DNA from: CAVYXK01 sp963708245
GTDB taxonomy: Bacteria; Pseudomonadota; Alphaproteobacteria; Acetobacterales; Acetobacteraceae
NCBI GenBank assembly: GCA_963708245.1
Contig: OY970201.1
Coordinates: forward strand, 2,356,001-2,420,000
Direction of reading: 5' to 3'
DNA: 64,000 nt
Each line of letters begins with the position of its first letter. The stretch's first letter is position 1. The notes below the pieces were generated by a model that saw only the letters and a program-made list of their open reading frames with translations, made no database searches and was not told the DNA's origin. This document shows, piece after piece, positions 35,367-44,229 of the stretch. Position numbers and translations under genes: made by a program.

Positions 35367-36523
35367 GGGAAACCGGTGTCATCGACCGCCGATTGTGGCG
35401 CGAGACCTCGTTCAACCTGACCGCCAAGTTGTTTCAGGTCAACTGGATTTACGTTCTGCTGCTCTGCGGACTGGCAGGCGTGGGCTACATCGCGCTGTAT
35501 AGCGTCGGCGGCGGCTCCGCCGAGCCGTATGCGGCGCGACACGCGATGCGCTTCGCCGCCGGGTTGGTGTTGATGGTGGGTATCGCGCTGATCGATATTC
35601 GCTTCATCGCCCGACTAGTGTGGCCGGCCTATGCGCTCGCGCTCGCGCTCCTGGTCGCTGTGGCGCATGTCGGGCATATCGGCAAAGGTGCACAACGCTG
35701 GATCGAGCTCGGCGGGCTCGAGCTGCAGCCCTCCGAGGTGATGAAAATCGCGCTAGTGCTGGCACTCGCCTCGTGGTTCCACAGCGCATCATGGGAACGG
35801 ATCGGCAATCCGCTGTTCCTGGTCCCGCCGCTGCTGGCCGTGGCAGCGCCGACAGTGCTGATCATCAAAGAGCCCAACCTTGGCACTGCCGTCATTGTCG
35901 CGGCAATCGGCGGCGCGATGTTCTTCGCCGCCGGCGTCCGGTGGTGGAAGTTCGTCCTGACGCTGGCGCCGATACCACTCGTCGCGCAGCTCGCGTACAA
36001 TCATCTTCACGGCTACCAGAAGGCTCGCATCGATACCTTCCTGAGCCCTGAGAGCGATCCGCTTGGCGCCGGCTACAACATCATCCAGTCGAAGATCGCG
36101 CTGGGTTCCGGCGGCATGTGGGGACAGGGCTTTCTGCATGGCACCCAAGGGCACCTCGATTTCCTGCCGGAAAAGCAAACCGATTTTATCTTCACTATGA
36201 TCGGCGAGGAGTTTGGCTTCGTGGGCGCGCTCGCCGTCATGGGGCTGCTGTGCCTGATCGTCTTGGCCGGCATGGTGACCGCATTGCGGTGCGGGCATCA
36301 ATTCGGACGGCTCGTGGCGTTCGGGTTGTCGATGAATTTCTTCATGTATGTGTTTGTCAACATCGCCATGGTGATGGGCGTGATCCCGGTCGGCGGCGTG
36401 CCTCTACCGCTGGTCTCGCACGGTGGGTCCGCGGTGATCACGGTGATGATCGGCTTCGGCGTGTTGATGTCCGTGCACGTGCACCGCAACGTAGAATTCC
36501 CCGACCGCCGCGATGAGATTTGA
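35363..36523 (+). CDS. mrdB: rod shape-determining protein RodA (SEDS glycosyltransferase)
   Basis: A 386-residue polytopic SEDS-family peptidoglycan polymerase. Family motifs are GKGAQRWIELGGLELQPSEV and KEPNLGTAVIVAAIGGAMFF. Further on come QSKIALGSGGMWGQGFLHGT, the active-site loop following FLPEKQTDFIFTMIGEEFGF, and VPLPLVSHGGSAVITVMIGF. It polymerises lipid II glycans with PBP2. It starts inside the mrdA stop (ATGA overlap) and closes the mreBCD-mrdAB operon. Confidence 0.96.
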   Translation: MRETGVIDRRLWRETSFNLTAKLFQVNWIYVLLLCGLAGVGYIALYSVGGGSAEPYAARHAMRFAAGLVLMVGIALIDIRFIARLVWPAYALALALLVAVAHVGHIGKGAQRWIELGGLELQPSEVMKIALVLALASWFHSASWERIGNPLFLVPPLLAVAAPTVLIIKEPNLGTAVIVAAIGGAMFFAAGVRWWKFVLTLAPIPLVAQLAYNHLHGYQKARIDTFLSPESDPLGAGYNIIQSKIALGSGGMWGQGFLHGTQGHLDFLPEKQTDFIFTMIGEEFGFVGALAVMGLLCLIVLAGMVTALRCGHQFGRLVAFGLSMNFFMYVFVNIAMVMGVIPVGGVPLPLVSHGGSAVITVMIGFGVLMSVHVHRNVEFPDRRDEI

Positions 36524-36702
36524 CAGGCGGGGAACTCGCCCCATAGCAAAAGCGTACGGAACCATAGTTCAGAGGGTCAATTTGACCACCGCTTGTGCGC
36601 ACGCGGTCACCACGGCTGCAGGTGTCAGGTGAGGATGCTTATGACGCGCACGACCTCGTTACAGGTTTAGCTATAGCGGGCAGTCTCGCCCCTGGGGCGC
36701 TG

Positions 36703-37413
36703 TCAATGGCCCGCGCTCTGGCCGCCATCGACGTGAAGGATTTCGCCCGTCACGAAGCCGGCCAACTCGAGGTAGAGGATCGCATCGACGACGTCCGAGA
36801 TCTCGCCCATATGGCCGATCGGGTGCAGGGCGCCGAGCTGCGCATACGTCTCGACGGGATGCATCGGCGTCTTGACGACACCGAGCGCGACCGCGTTCAC
36901 CCGGATACCGCGCTTCGCATACTCGATCGCGAGCGATTTGGTCGCGGCATTCAGGCTGCCCTTGGTCAACGATGCGAGCACCGACGGCACGCCGGCCATC
37001 GCGTGGTCAACGAGGCTCGTCGTGATCTGCACGACATGACCGCTGCTCTGCTTCTCCATCTCCGCGATGGCGAGTTGCGTCATGTGAAAGAAGCCAGCGA
37101 CGTTGACGCCCAGGATCGCCGAATAGTCGGCCTCGGTGTACTGGGTGAACGGCTTGGCGATGAAGATGCCGGCGTTGTTGACGAGCGTGTCGATGCGCCC
37201 GAACCGGGCCATGCCTTCGGAGATCGCACGCTCGGCCGTCTTCCGATCGGCGATGTCGCCGGACACCGTGACCACCTCATCATCATTCGACGGCCCGATC
37301 GAACGCGCCGTCGCGACCACTCGGTAGTTGCGATCGCGGTACGCCTTGACGAGGGCCGCGCCGATGCCCTGCGACGCGCCGGTAATAACAGCGACTTTCT
37401 GTTCAGTGCCCAT
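36703..37413 (-). CDS. SDR-family oxidoreductase lacking the catalytic Tyr
   Basis: A 236-residue short-chain dehydrogenase/reductase. The nucleotide motif VAVITGASQGIGAALVKAYR and NNAGIFIAKPF (NNAG) are normal, and the end LYLELAGFVTGEILHVDGGQ is standard. Where the family has YxxxK, it reads ASLTKGSLNAATKSLAIEYA: the Lys is kept but Tyr is Ala, in PSVLASLTKG. From memory, a subgroup of bacterial SDRs has this same ASLTKG pattern, so this is probably not a random mutation. Classical reductase chemistry is doubtful; the protein may use another base or act as a binding protein. It stands alone at the edge of the decayed region. Confidence 0.85.
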   Translation of the reverse strand: MGTEQKVAVITGASQGIGAALVKAYRDRNYRVVATARSIGPSNDDEVVTVSGDIADRKTAERAISEGMARFGRIDTLVNNAGIFIAKPFTQYTEADYSAILGVNVAGFFHMTQLAIAEMEKQSSGHVVQITTSLVDHAMAGVPSVLASLTKGSLNAATKSLAIEYAKRGIRVNAVALGVVKTPMHPVETYAQLGALHPIGHMGEISDVVDAILYLELAGFVTGEILHVDGGQSAGH

Positions 37414-37818
37414 AGCAAACCTACCTTATGCTTCTGAGGGGTTGGAACGAGGGTCGATCGGGCCGTGTGGCACCGACTGGCCTCAGGTTACGCGCCGTCG
37501 GTAAGGAAGCGAATATTCGCCGTTCGGCAGACACTCTTCCGCTGCTCGGTTGAACGCGGGTCAAGCCCGACGTCCGTAAGGGGCGACCGCGAAGGTCTCC
37601 AGTCGATCCGGCACGGCTACCTCTTGGTCTCGGATTCGGCGATCATGCCGATACAGGTCAATGAGGCGGCAACGCGCGTGATCGCCGGCACACAGGGAAG
37701 TCTCACTTCGTCGTGAGTGGCGGACCCGAGCGAGAGTGGGCAGCATAGTCACCCTCTACCGCATGCCACGATCGAATGTCTGCCTTTTGCGGCTCAGTAT
37801 TTCTCGCTGCGGGAGAAT
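37414..37818. other. 405-bp region without a recognisable gene
   Basis: DNA between the SDR start and the LysR fragment. It should hold the SDR promoter. Short open frames exist on both strands, but none resembles a known protein. I see no clear hairpin or RNA gene. Given relics on the right side, it is probably vestigial DNA. Confidence 0.4.
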
Positions 37819-37992
37819 GTGGACCCTATCGATGCAATGAAAATCTTCGCCGCGGTACTCGACGAGGGGAGCTTGGCGGGCGCCGGTCGTAAGCTCCGTC
37901 GTTTGCCTGCCGTGGTCAGCCGCGCTGTCGCCTTCCTTGAGGCGCGCGTCGGCGCTGAGCTGCTGCGTCGGACGACGCGGTCGATCTGGCTC
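37819..37992 (+). pseudogene. LysR-type regulator N-terminal fragment
   Basis: About 58 codons from a GTG read VDPIDAMKIFAAVLDEGSLA, then GAGRKLRRLPAVVSRAVAFL and EARVGAELLRRTTRSI, the helix-turn-helix and dimerisation-helix start of a LysR regulator (LTTRSI-type ending). The frame then departs from the family and meets an Ohr fragment. The effector-binding domain is absent, so it cannot be a normal regulator. Confidence 0.75.
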
Positions 37993-37996
37993 TTAC

Positions 37997-38113
37997 GGGC
38001 TCGCAGCTCGCCTCAATGTCAGCCTGCCGGGAATCGAGCGCGAGGCTGCTCAGCGCCTGGTGGAAGCCGCAGACCAGTTGTGTCCGTATTCCAATGCTAC
38101 ACGCGGCAACATC
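37997..38113 (+). pseudogene. organic hydroperoxide resistance protein (Ohr) C-terminal fragment
   Basis: Directly after the LysR fragment another frame reads GLAARLNVSLPGIEREAAQR, then LVEAADQLCPYSNATRGNI, the conserved C-terminus of Ohr/OsmC peroxidases with the resolving Cys in CPYSNATRGN. The rest of Ohr, with the peroxidatic Cys, is gone. Ohr genes often sit beside regulators, but here a deletion seems to have fused a LysR start to an Ohr end. The DNA after it, to 38219, is not recognisable. Confidence 0.75.
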
Positions 38114-38518
38114 GCTCAGACCGCCGGTGTTGCCGAAGACCCACCAGACAATTCGAGGTGTATCATGGATGAACGACTGAACGTCGCCGGAATGACCGGC
38201 GCATCTCAAGGATAGTGTCGTGTCAGCAAGGATAGAAACCCGCTCGGCGGTCGAACGTATTGCCGCCTTTGCCGCTGCGGCTCGGCCGGAGCGCCTGACG
38301 CCCGATATCCGACAGCTTTTCAAGCGCAATATTCTGGACAGCCTCGGCTGTGCGATCGCCGCACTGCCAGGTCCGCCCTTCCAAGCGCTGCGCGAACTGT
38401 TCGCGGAATACCGAGCCTCGGGTCGCTGCACGTTGATCGGCGGCGGCAAGACCTCAGCAGATCAGGCGGCGCTCTTCAACTCCGGTCTCGTGCGTTATGT
38501 CGATCTTCTCGACAGCTA

Positions 38519-39655
38519 CTGCTCTGATCCTAACGGACGATTCCCAAGTCGGCGCGACCGTGCAATTCTGTTGGCATGAGCAAGACAGAGGCATGTATCT
38601 GGCTGTCGCCTGCGGATCGGGCGACGCTGCAAGGTTGGATTTCCGGGCGGAACACGCCGCAGAAGTTGGTCTGGCGGGCGCAGATCGTGCTGCTGTCGGC
38701 AGCGCGGCTTGGCCTGATGGCGATCACGCGCTCGGTCGGCAAGAGCAAGGTGACGGTCAGCCGTTGGCAGGAGCGCTACCTGGCCAAGGGGATCGATGGC
38801 CTGCGGCGCGACGCCACCCGCCCGGGGCGTAAGCCGCCGCTGACGGCCGAGACGATCCAGCAGGTCATACACAAGACTCTGCACGAGAAGCCGCCGGCCG
38901 GCACCCACTGGAGCATCCGCAAGATGGCCGCCGCCAGCGGCCTCAGCTACACCAGCGTCCAGCGCATCTGGAAGGCACACGAGCTCAAGCCGCATCGGGT
39001 AAAGACCTTCAAGCTGTCGAACGACAAGCGGTTCGTCGAGAAGGTGCAGGACATCGTCGGCCTCTACCTTAATCCTCCGGAGAAGGCATTGGTGTTCTCG
39101 GTGGATGAGAAGAGCCAGATCCAGGCACTTGACCGCACGCAGCCCGGCCTGCCGCTCAAGAAGGGGCGTTGCGGCACCATGACGCATGATTACAAGCGCC
39201 ACGGCACTACCACGCTATTCGCCGCCCTGGAGGTGGCCACTGGCAGGGTCATCGGCCAGTGCATGCCGCGTCACCGTCACCAGGAGTGGCTTAAATTCCT
39301 GCGCCGGATCGACGCCGAGACACCGAACCACCTCGATGTGCATCTGATCGCGGACAACTACGCCACACACAAACACGCCAAGGTCCGGGCTTGGCTAAAG
39401 CGACACCCGCGGTTTCACATGCATTTTACCCCGACCTCGGCCTCCTGGCTCAATCAGGTCGAACGGTTCTTCGGCCTGATCACCGGGGACCGCATCCGCC
39501 GTGGCGTGTTTAAAAGTGTCGCGGCATTGGTCACGGCGATTCGGGATTACTTGCAGCGTCATAATGCCGATCCCAAGCCCTTCGTGTGGACCGCCTCCGC
39601 TGCCGCTATCCTCGAGAAGGTCGCACGTGGGCGACAAGCGTTAGAGTCACAACAC
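38519..39655 (+). mobile_element. IS630-family insertion sequence
   Basis: An element of about 1137 bp flanked by TA on both sides (38517-38518 and 39656-39657), the target duplication of the IS630/Tc1-mariner group. The ends are imperfect inverted repeats: including the TA, the left end TACTGCTCTGATCCTAACGG matches the complement of the right end (TAGTGTTGTGACTCTAACGC) at 14 of 20 positions. It carries one transposase gene. Precise removal restores the prpD reading frame, so both ends are well defined. Confidence 0.85.
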
Positions 39656-40780
39656 TACATGTCGCCCGGCGGCCTTTGTCACCCGAGTGACAACTTCGGG
39701 ACGGTCCTCGCTGCAGCCGAGCAAGCAGGGGCGTCCGGCGAGGAGTTTATGCTGGCGCTCGCCGTGGCGTACGAAATCCAATGCAGGTTCACAGCCGTCG
39801 TCCCCGTGATGGCGAAGGGCTTCAATCACGCCATTCAACTCGCGATCTCCGCGGCCGCGAGCACAGGGAAGCTCCTCGGGCTTTCCGCCAGAGAAATCGC
39901 GAATGCGATCGCGATCGCGACAGTGGACAACGTCTCGCTCGCCTGCGTGCATGCGGAACCCGTGTCGCAATGGAAGGGCTTCTCACCCGCCATGACGGGG
40001 ATGCGCGCTGTTTACGCCGCCTCGCTGGCTAAGCGCGGCTTCACTGGTCCGAATGGCCTTTTCGAAGGTCCAAATGGGCTGGAGCGCATGTTTGGCCAGT
40101 CGATTCCCGTGGATTGGGAGGATCCCTCGCTCGAGTTCGTCACGCAGACGGTCCTGAAAAAGTACTGCTCGCTCATTCATGGCCAGGCGGTGCTGGAAGC
40201 GGTGTTGGATCTTAAACATCGCAACGGTCTGGTGGCGGTAGAGGTTGTACACGTGCGCTGCGACATCTTTCAGACGGGTTTTGACATCGCGGGGGGCGGG
40301 AGCTTTGGTTCGAAGGACCATCCACAGACCAAAGAGCAAGCCGACTACAATCTGAAATACCTCATCGCGGCGGCGTTGCTCGGCGGTCAGGTCGGGCCCG
40401 CCCAACTGGAACCGGCGCGCATTCAGGCGCTGGATGCGCAGGCGCTGCTTGCGCGGGTCGAGGTCCATCCCGACGAGCATTTCACCGCTCGCTATCCCCA
40501 AGAACTCAATGCCCGAATCACCATTCGCACCAAAGACCAGCGGGTCTTGGTGAAGGAGCAGCTCGGATACGAGGGAGGCCTCGCCAATCCCTTGTCGTGG
40601 GACAGGACCGTGGAGAAGTTCCACTGGCTGAGCGAAGCTTTCGCGGATGAGGAGCTCCGCAGCAGGCTCATTCGGGCTGTGCAGCAGCTCGATACCGCGC
40701 CGCTCTCGAATCTGATGGACCTGCTCGCCCAGGTCCGGCCCACCGCGATCTTTCCAACCACTCACCCTGGCATTCAATGA
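38576..40780 (+). CDS. IS630 transposase reading through into PrpD C-terminus
   Basis: A 734-codon open frame. Residues 1 to about 360 are a full IS630 DDE transposase: helix-turn-helix region QKLVWRAQIVLLSAARLGLM, ITRSVGKSKVTVSRWQERYL, first Asp in LVFSVDEKSQIQALDRTQPG, second in HLIADNYATHKH, and Glu in SASWLNQVERFFGLITGDRI. There is no stop before the IS right end, so the frame continues in phase into the C-terminal about 370 residues of the MmgE/PrpD protein. The ATG overlaps the stop of the truncated PrpD frame (ATGA at 38576-38579). Whether a fusion protein accumulates is unknown. The transposase part itself looks intact. Confidence 0.85.
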   Translation: MSKTEACIWLSPADRATLQGWISGRNTPQKLVWRAQIVLLSAARLGLMAITRSVGKSKVTVSRWQERYLAKGIDGLRRDATRPGRKPPLTAETIQQVIHKTLHEKPPAGTHWSIRKMAAASGLSYTSVQRIWKAHELKPHRVKTFKLSNDKRFVEKVQDIVGLYLNPPEKALVFSVDEKSQIQALDRTQPGLPLKKGRCGTMTHDYKRHGTTTLFAALEVATGRVIGQCMPRHRHQEWLKFLRRIDAETPNHLDVHLIADNYATHKHAKVRAWLKRHPRFHMHFTPTSASWLNQVERFFGLITGDRIRRGVFKSVAALVTAIRDYLQRHNADPKPFVWTASAAAILEKVARGRQALESQHYMSPGGLCHPSDNFGTVLAAAEQAGASGEEFMLALAVAYEIQCRFTAVVPVMAKGFNHAIQLAISAAASTGKLLGLSAREIANAIAIATVDNVSLACVHAEPVSQWKGFSPAMTGMRAVYAASLAKRGFTGPNGLFEGPNGLERMFGQSIPVDWEDPSLEFVTQTVLKKYCSLIHGQAVLEAVLDLKHRNGLVAVEVVHVRCDIFQTGFDIAGGGSFGSKDHPQTKEQADYNLKYLIAAALLGGQVGPAQLEPARIQALDAQALLARVEVHPDEHFTARYPQELNARITIRTKDQRVLVKEQLGYEGGLANPLSWDRTVEKFHWLSEAFADEELRSRLIRAVQQLDTAPLSNLMDLLAQVRPTAIFPTTHPGIQ

Positions 40781-40900
40781 TTATTCCGGCATATCGCGGG
40801 GACGCGCTCATGGCACTGAGATCTTGCGAAATGCATCACGGCCGTGCCGACGAGCAAAAGCGAAAGCTGCGGCTGCTCGGAAACCTCCGGGAACAAAGCG

Positions 40901-42698
40901 ATGACGCAGGTTTACGAAATTATTGAACACGGCTATGACGTGGTGATCGTCGGTGCCGGTGGCGCCGGACTACGAGCCGCCCTTGGAATGGCGTCGTCGG
41001 GATTGAAGACGGCTTGTGTCACGAAGGTCTTCCCGACGCGCAGCCATACAGTGGCCGCGCAAGGCGGCATGGCAGCCTCGCTCGGCAATATGGGCGACGG
41101 AGACAATTGGCGCTTTCACATGTACGACACGGTCAAGGGTTCCGACTGGCTCGGCGACCAGGACGCCATTGAGTACATGTGCCGGGAGGCAGTGCCCGCG
41201 GTGCTGGAGCTGGAACAGTACGGCGTTCCTTTCTCACGCACCGACGATGGCCGGATCTATCAGCGCCCCTTTGGGGGCCAGACACTTGAGTACGGAAAGA
41301 AGATGGCGCAGCGAACCTGCGCGGCGGCTGACCGAACTGGCCATGCCATTTTGCACACTCTCTATCAGCAGTGCCTCAAGCACAACACCGAGTTCTTCGT
41401 CGAATATGTGGCGCTTGACCTGCTGATGGATCAGGACGGCGCCTGCCGCGGCATGCTTGCCTGGAACATGGAGGACGGGACGCTGCACCGCTTCCTTGCC
41501 CATCGCACTGTTTTGGCAACCGGCGGCTACGGGCGTGTGTATTTCTCTTGCACCGCCGCCCATACCTGTACCGGCGATGGCAACGCCATGGCCTTGCGCG
41601 CCGGGTTACCGCTCGAGGACATGGAATTCACCCAATTTCATCCCAGTGGCATCTACGGCTCCGGCTGCCTGATCACTGAAGGCGCGCGCGGCGAGGGTGG
41701 CTATTTCACCAATTCCGAAGGTGAGCGCTTCATGGAGCGCTACGCCCCGACCGCCAAAGACCTGGCAGGGCGGGATGTCGTCTGCCGCGCAATGACGATC
41801 GAAATCAATGAGGGTCGGGGCTGCGGGCCGCTCAAGGACCACATCCTCCTTCATCTGGAACATCTGGGGGCCGAGCTCCTGCATCAGCGGCTGCCTGGCA
41901 TCAGCGAGACCGCAAGGATCTTCGCCGGTGTCGACGTAACGCGCGAACCGATCCCGGTGTTGCCGACCGTTCACTACAACATGGGCGGCGTGCCTACCAA
42001 TTTACATGGCGAGGTCATTACGCTACGTGACGGCAATCCCGAATCTATCGTCGCCGGCCTGATGGCAATCGGCGAAGCAGCGTGCGTCTCGGTTCATGGG
42101 GCGAACCGGCTTGGTTCCCAACTCGCTGCTGGACATCATCGTATTTGGGCGGGCCGCCGCGTTCCGGGTGTTGGAGACGGTTCGGCCCGGCGAGAGTCAC
42201 GCTGCTCTTCCCAAGGAGGCGACCGATCGCGCGATCGCCCGTCTGGACCGAATCCGATGGTCGAAGGGCGGGACAGGGACCGGAACGATCCGCCTCACCA
42301 TGCAACGGACCATGCAGCGTCACTGCGCTGTCTTCCGCGATGGCTCACTGCTGCAAGAGGGTGTGAACACGCTCGACGCGACCATTGCGATGATGCGCGA
42401 CGATCTTGCTATCGCCGATCGCTCGATGATCTTCAACACGGAGCTTGCTGAAACGCTCGAACTCGATAATATGCTCGCACAAGCGAGCGTCAGTCTTCAC
42501 TCCGCTATCGGACGGACAGAGAGCCGTGGCGCACATGCGCGAGAAGATTACCCGAAGCGAGACGATACGAATTGGCTCAAGCACACGCTATCTTGGCTCA
42601 ATGACAACGGCTGCGTCCGGCTCGGCTATAGGTCGGTTCATTTGCAGCCACTTTCGAACGAGGTCTCCTCGATACCTCCAAAGGAGCGCGTGTATTGA
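40901..42698 (+). pseudogene. sdhA: succinate dehydrogenase flavoprotein subunit, frameshifted orphan copy
   Basis: Begins MTQVYEIIEHGYDVVIVGAG, then TKVFPTRSHTVAAQGGMAAS, with the His used for covalent FAD. Active-site regions EFTQFHPSGIYGSGCLITEG and TVHYNMGGVPTNLHGEV are present. At GANRLGS the frame is lost: an extra C in the CCC at 42117-42119 shifts it, and the correct continuation NSLLDIIVFGRAAAFRVLE is in another frame to 42698 (SNEVSSIPPKERVY). With that base removed the protein is full length, about 598 residues. No sdhC, sdhD or sdhB is near, so this is an orphan copy. Either a real inactivating indel or a single base-call error. Confidence 0.85.
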
Positions 42699-42741
42699 TC
42701 CGCAATTCCGCTGTGCTGTGCAATCTCGCCGCTGCAGTTTA

Positions 42742-43482
42742 TCAAGCGTGATCGGAAGGCCGCGCACGCCCGCTTGCCGGTCGCGCGGTAGATCGCGTTT
42801 GCGATGCCGCTGCGACGCCGCGGCCAACGACTTCCCGGCGCCGCGCCGCTGAAAGCAGCTCACGAAGAGCCGCCTCGAACATCTCTGGTGTCAGCTTGCC
42901 GGTGTTCGTGTTGAGACGAGAGACGTGATAGCTGTCCCCGAGCAGGATGCCACGCGGCAGCTCGTGAATCGCGCCATGCCGGAACGGCAGCCGCGCCATC
43001 GGGATGCCGAACGTACGCAGCACAGCGCCGTGGGCGACGACCCCGAGTGCCAGGATCACCTTCAGTCTGGGCATTGCCTGCACTTCGGCGCCCAGGAAGC
43101 GGTTGCAGGTGGCGATCTCAGCCGGGGCCGGCAGATTGGCCGGCGGCACGCAACGGACTGCGTTGGCGACCCGGCAGCCGGTCAGCTCCAGGCTGTCCGA
43201 AGGATCTGCGCCATAGCGGCCCTGTGCCAGTCCAAGGCGCAGCAGCGTCTCGTAGAGCAGGAATCCAGCAAAGTCGCCGGTGAACGGGCGCCCAGTGCGG
43301 TTGGCGCCGCGCACTCCCGGGGCGAGCCCCACAATCAGCAGCGGGGCCTCCATCGGGCCGAAGCTCGGCACCGGGGCATTGAACCAGTCCGGATTGGCCG
43401 TTTGGTTGGCTGCCCGATAGTCGACCAGGCGCGGGCATAGCGGGCAATCGGGTGGCGGCGCAGTGCCGGTCGGGCCGGTCAC
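42742..43482 (-). CDS. uracil-DNA glycosylase family 5 (UdgB-like)
   Basis: A 246-residue family 5 uracil-DNA glycosylase. N-terminal CPLCPRL and a later Cys pair (LTGCRVANAVRCVPP; CNRFLG) provide the four Cys of the [4Fe-4S] cluster. Motif A is GLAPGVRGANRTGRPFTGD, whose region lacks the Asp of family 1. Motif B is DSYHVSRLNTNTGKLTPEMF. These enzymes remove uracil and other deaminated bases from DNA. The C-terminal about 35 residues are Arg/Ala-rich and unstructured. Its start overlaps the stop of the NYN gene by 4 bp. Confidence 0.9.
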   Translation of the reverse strand: MTGPTGTAPPPDCPLCPRLVDYRAANQTANPDWFNAPVPSFGPMEAPLLIVGLAPGVRGANRTGRPFTGDFAGFLLYETLLRLGLAQGRYGADPSDSLELTGCRVANAVRCVPPANLPAPAEIATCNRFLGAEVQAMPRLKVILALGVVAHGAVLRTFGIPMARLPFRHGAIHELPRGILLGDSYHVSRLNTNTGKLTPEMFEAALRELLSAARRREVVGRGVAAASQTRSTARPASGRARPSDHA

Positions 43483-44084
43483 GCCAGTTCGCGGGGATCC
43501 TGGAATGGGTCGGCCGGCGTCTGACGGACCGGCACCGGCCTCGGCCGCGGCTCGGTCTGCCGGCGGGTGAACTCGGGTGCGATCTCGGCGAGCTCCAGGA
43601 ACTGGTCGGCCTGCCGGCGCAGCTCATCGGCCACCATCGGCGGACTGGTGCGGATCGACGACACCACCGAAACACGCACGCCCTTCCGCTGCACCGCCTC
43701 CACCAGCCGGCGGAAATCGGAATCGCCGCTGAACAGCACGGCATGGTCGAGCCGCGGCGATAGCTCCAGCATATCCACCGCGACTTCGATATCCATGTTG
43801 CCCTTGACGCGGCGCCGGCCGGCCGAATCGGTGAACTCCTTGGCCGGCTTGGTCACCAGGGTGTAGCCGTTATAGGCGAGCCAGTCGGTCAACGGCTTGA
43901 GCGGCGAGTAATCCTCGGTCTCCAGCACTGCCGAATAGTAGTAAGCCCGGATCACATGTGTCTGCCGGCGAAAATACTCCAGCAGATTGCGGTAATCCAC
44001 GTCGAAGCCGAGATTGCGTGAGGCCGAGTAGAGGTTGGCGCCGTCGATGAACAGTGCGGTCCGCTCGGTGGTCAGGAAATGCAC
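43479..44084 (-). CDS. NYN-domain protein (LabA/DUF88-like putative RNase)
   Basis: A 201-residue NYN-domain protein of the LabA/DUF88 group, a PIN-like nuclease fold. Acidic positions are present: TALFIDGANLYSASRNLGFD (Asp), KGNMDIEVAVDMLELSP (Asp twice), and AVLFSGDSDFRRLVEAVQRK (Asp twice). FDVDYRNLLEYFRRQTHVIR and AYYYSAVLETEDYSPLKPLT are also typical. The last about 40 residues are Pro/Arg-rich. It overlaps the downstream UDG gene by 4 bp (ATGA), so both proteins are probably made together. Some NYN proteins act on RNA; others are regulatory. The link to base-excision repair is not explained. Confidence 0.88.
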   Translation of the reverse strand: MHFLTTERTALFIDGANLYSASRNLGFDVDYRNLLEYFRRQTHVIRAYYYSAVLETEDYSPLKPLTDWLAYNGYTLVTKPAKEFTDSAGRRRVKGNMDIEVAVDMLELSPRLDHAVLFSGDSDFRRLVEAVQRKGVRVSVVSSIRTSPPMVADELRRQADQFLELAEIAPEFTRRQTEPRPRPVPVRQTPADPFQDPRELA

Positions 44085-44229
44085 GGGACTCGATCCTTAT
44101 GATGACAGGTTGCGATTGGCCTTACGGAAGCTGCGCGGACCGGACCAACCGGATCGTCCGGGGCGGCAGAGGCGCCCAATATCTCATGTTCCGCCGCAAA
44201 AGTGAAACATGGCCCCGGCAGGGGCGGCG

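Larger units (their letters stand above)
38220..40780 (+). pseudogene. MmgE/PrpD family protein interrupted by IS630
   Basis: The N-terminal part (GTG at 38220) reads TRSAVERIAAFAAAARPERL, then LDSLGCAIAALPGPPFQAL and LVRYVDLLDSY, where it is cut by an IS at 38519-39655. Removing the IS with one TA copy joins the frame perfectly: DLLDSY + MSPGGLCHPSDNFGTVLAAA, matching the unbroken family sequence. The C-terminal part runs to 40780 (AISAAASTGKLLGLSAREIA, VSQWKGFSPAMTGMRAVYAA, FDIAGGGSFGSKDHPQTKEQ). The intact protein would have been about 474 residues. The family includes 2-methylcitrate dehydratase and cis-aconitate decarboxylase-type enzymes. As it stands the N- and C-terminal parts are made separately, if at all. 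Confidence 0.85.

Noticed and set aside
37561..37752. 63-codon minus-strand ORF between the SDR gene and LysR fragment
   Set aside because: No ribosome-binding site, no motif, in a region of relics.
38576..40780. A designed or conserved transposase-PrpD fusion enzyme
   Set aside because: The junction falls exactly on the IS end and TA duplication, so the fusion is explained by insertion rather than by a selected gene fusion.
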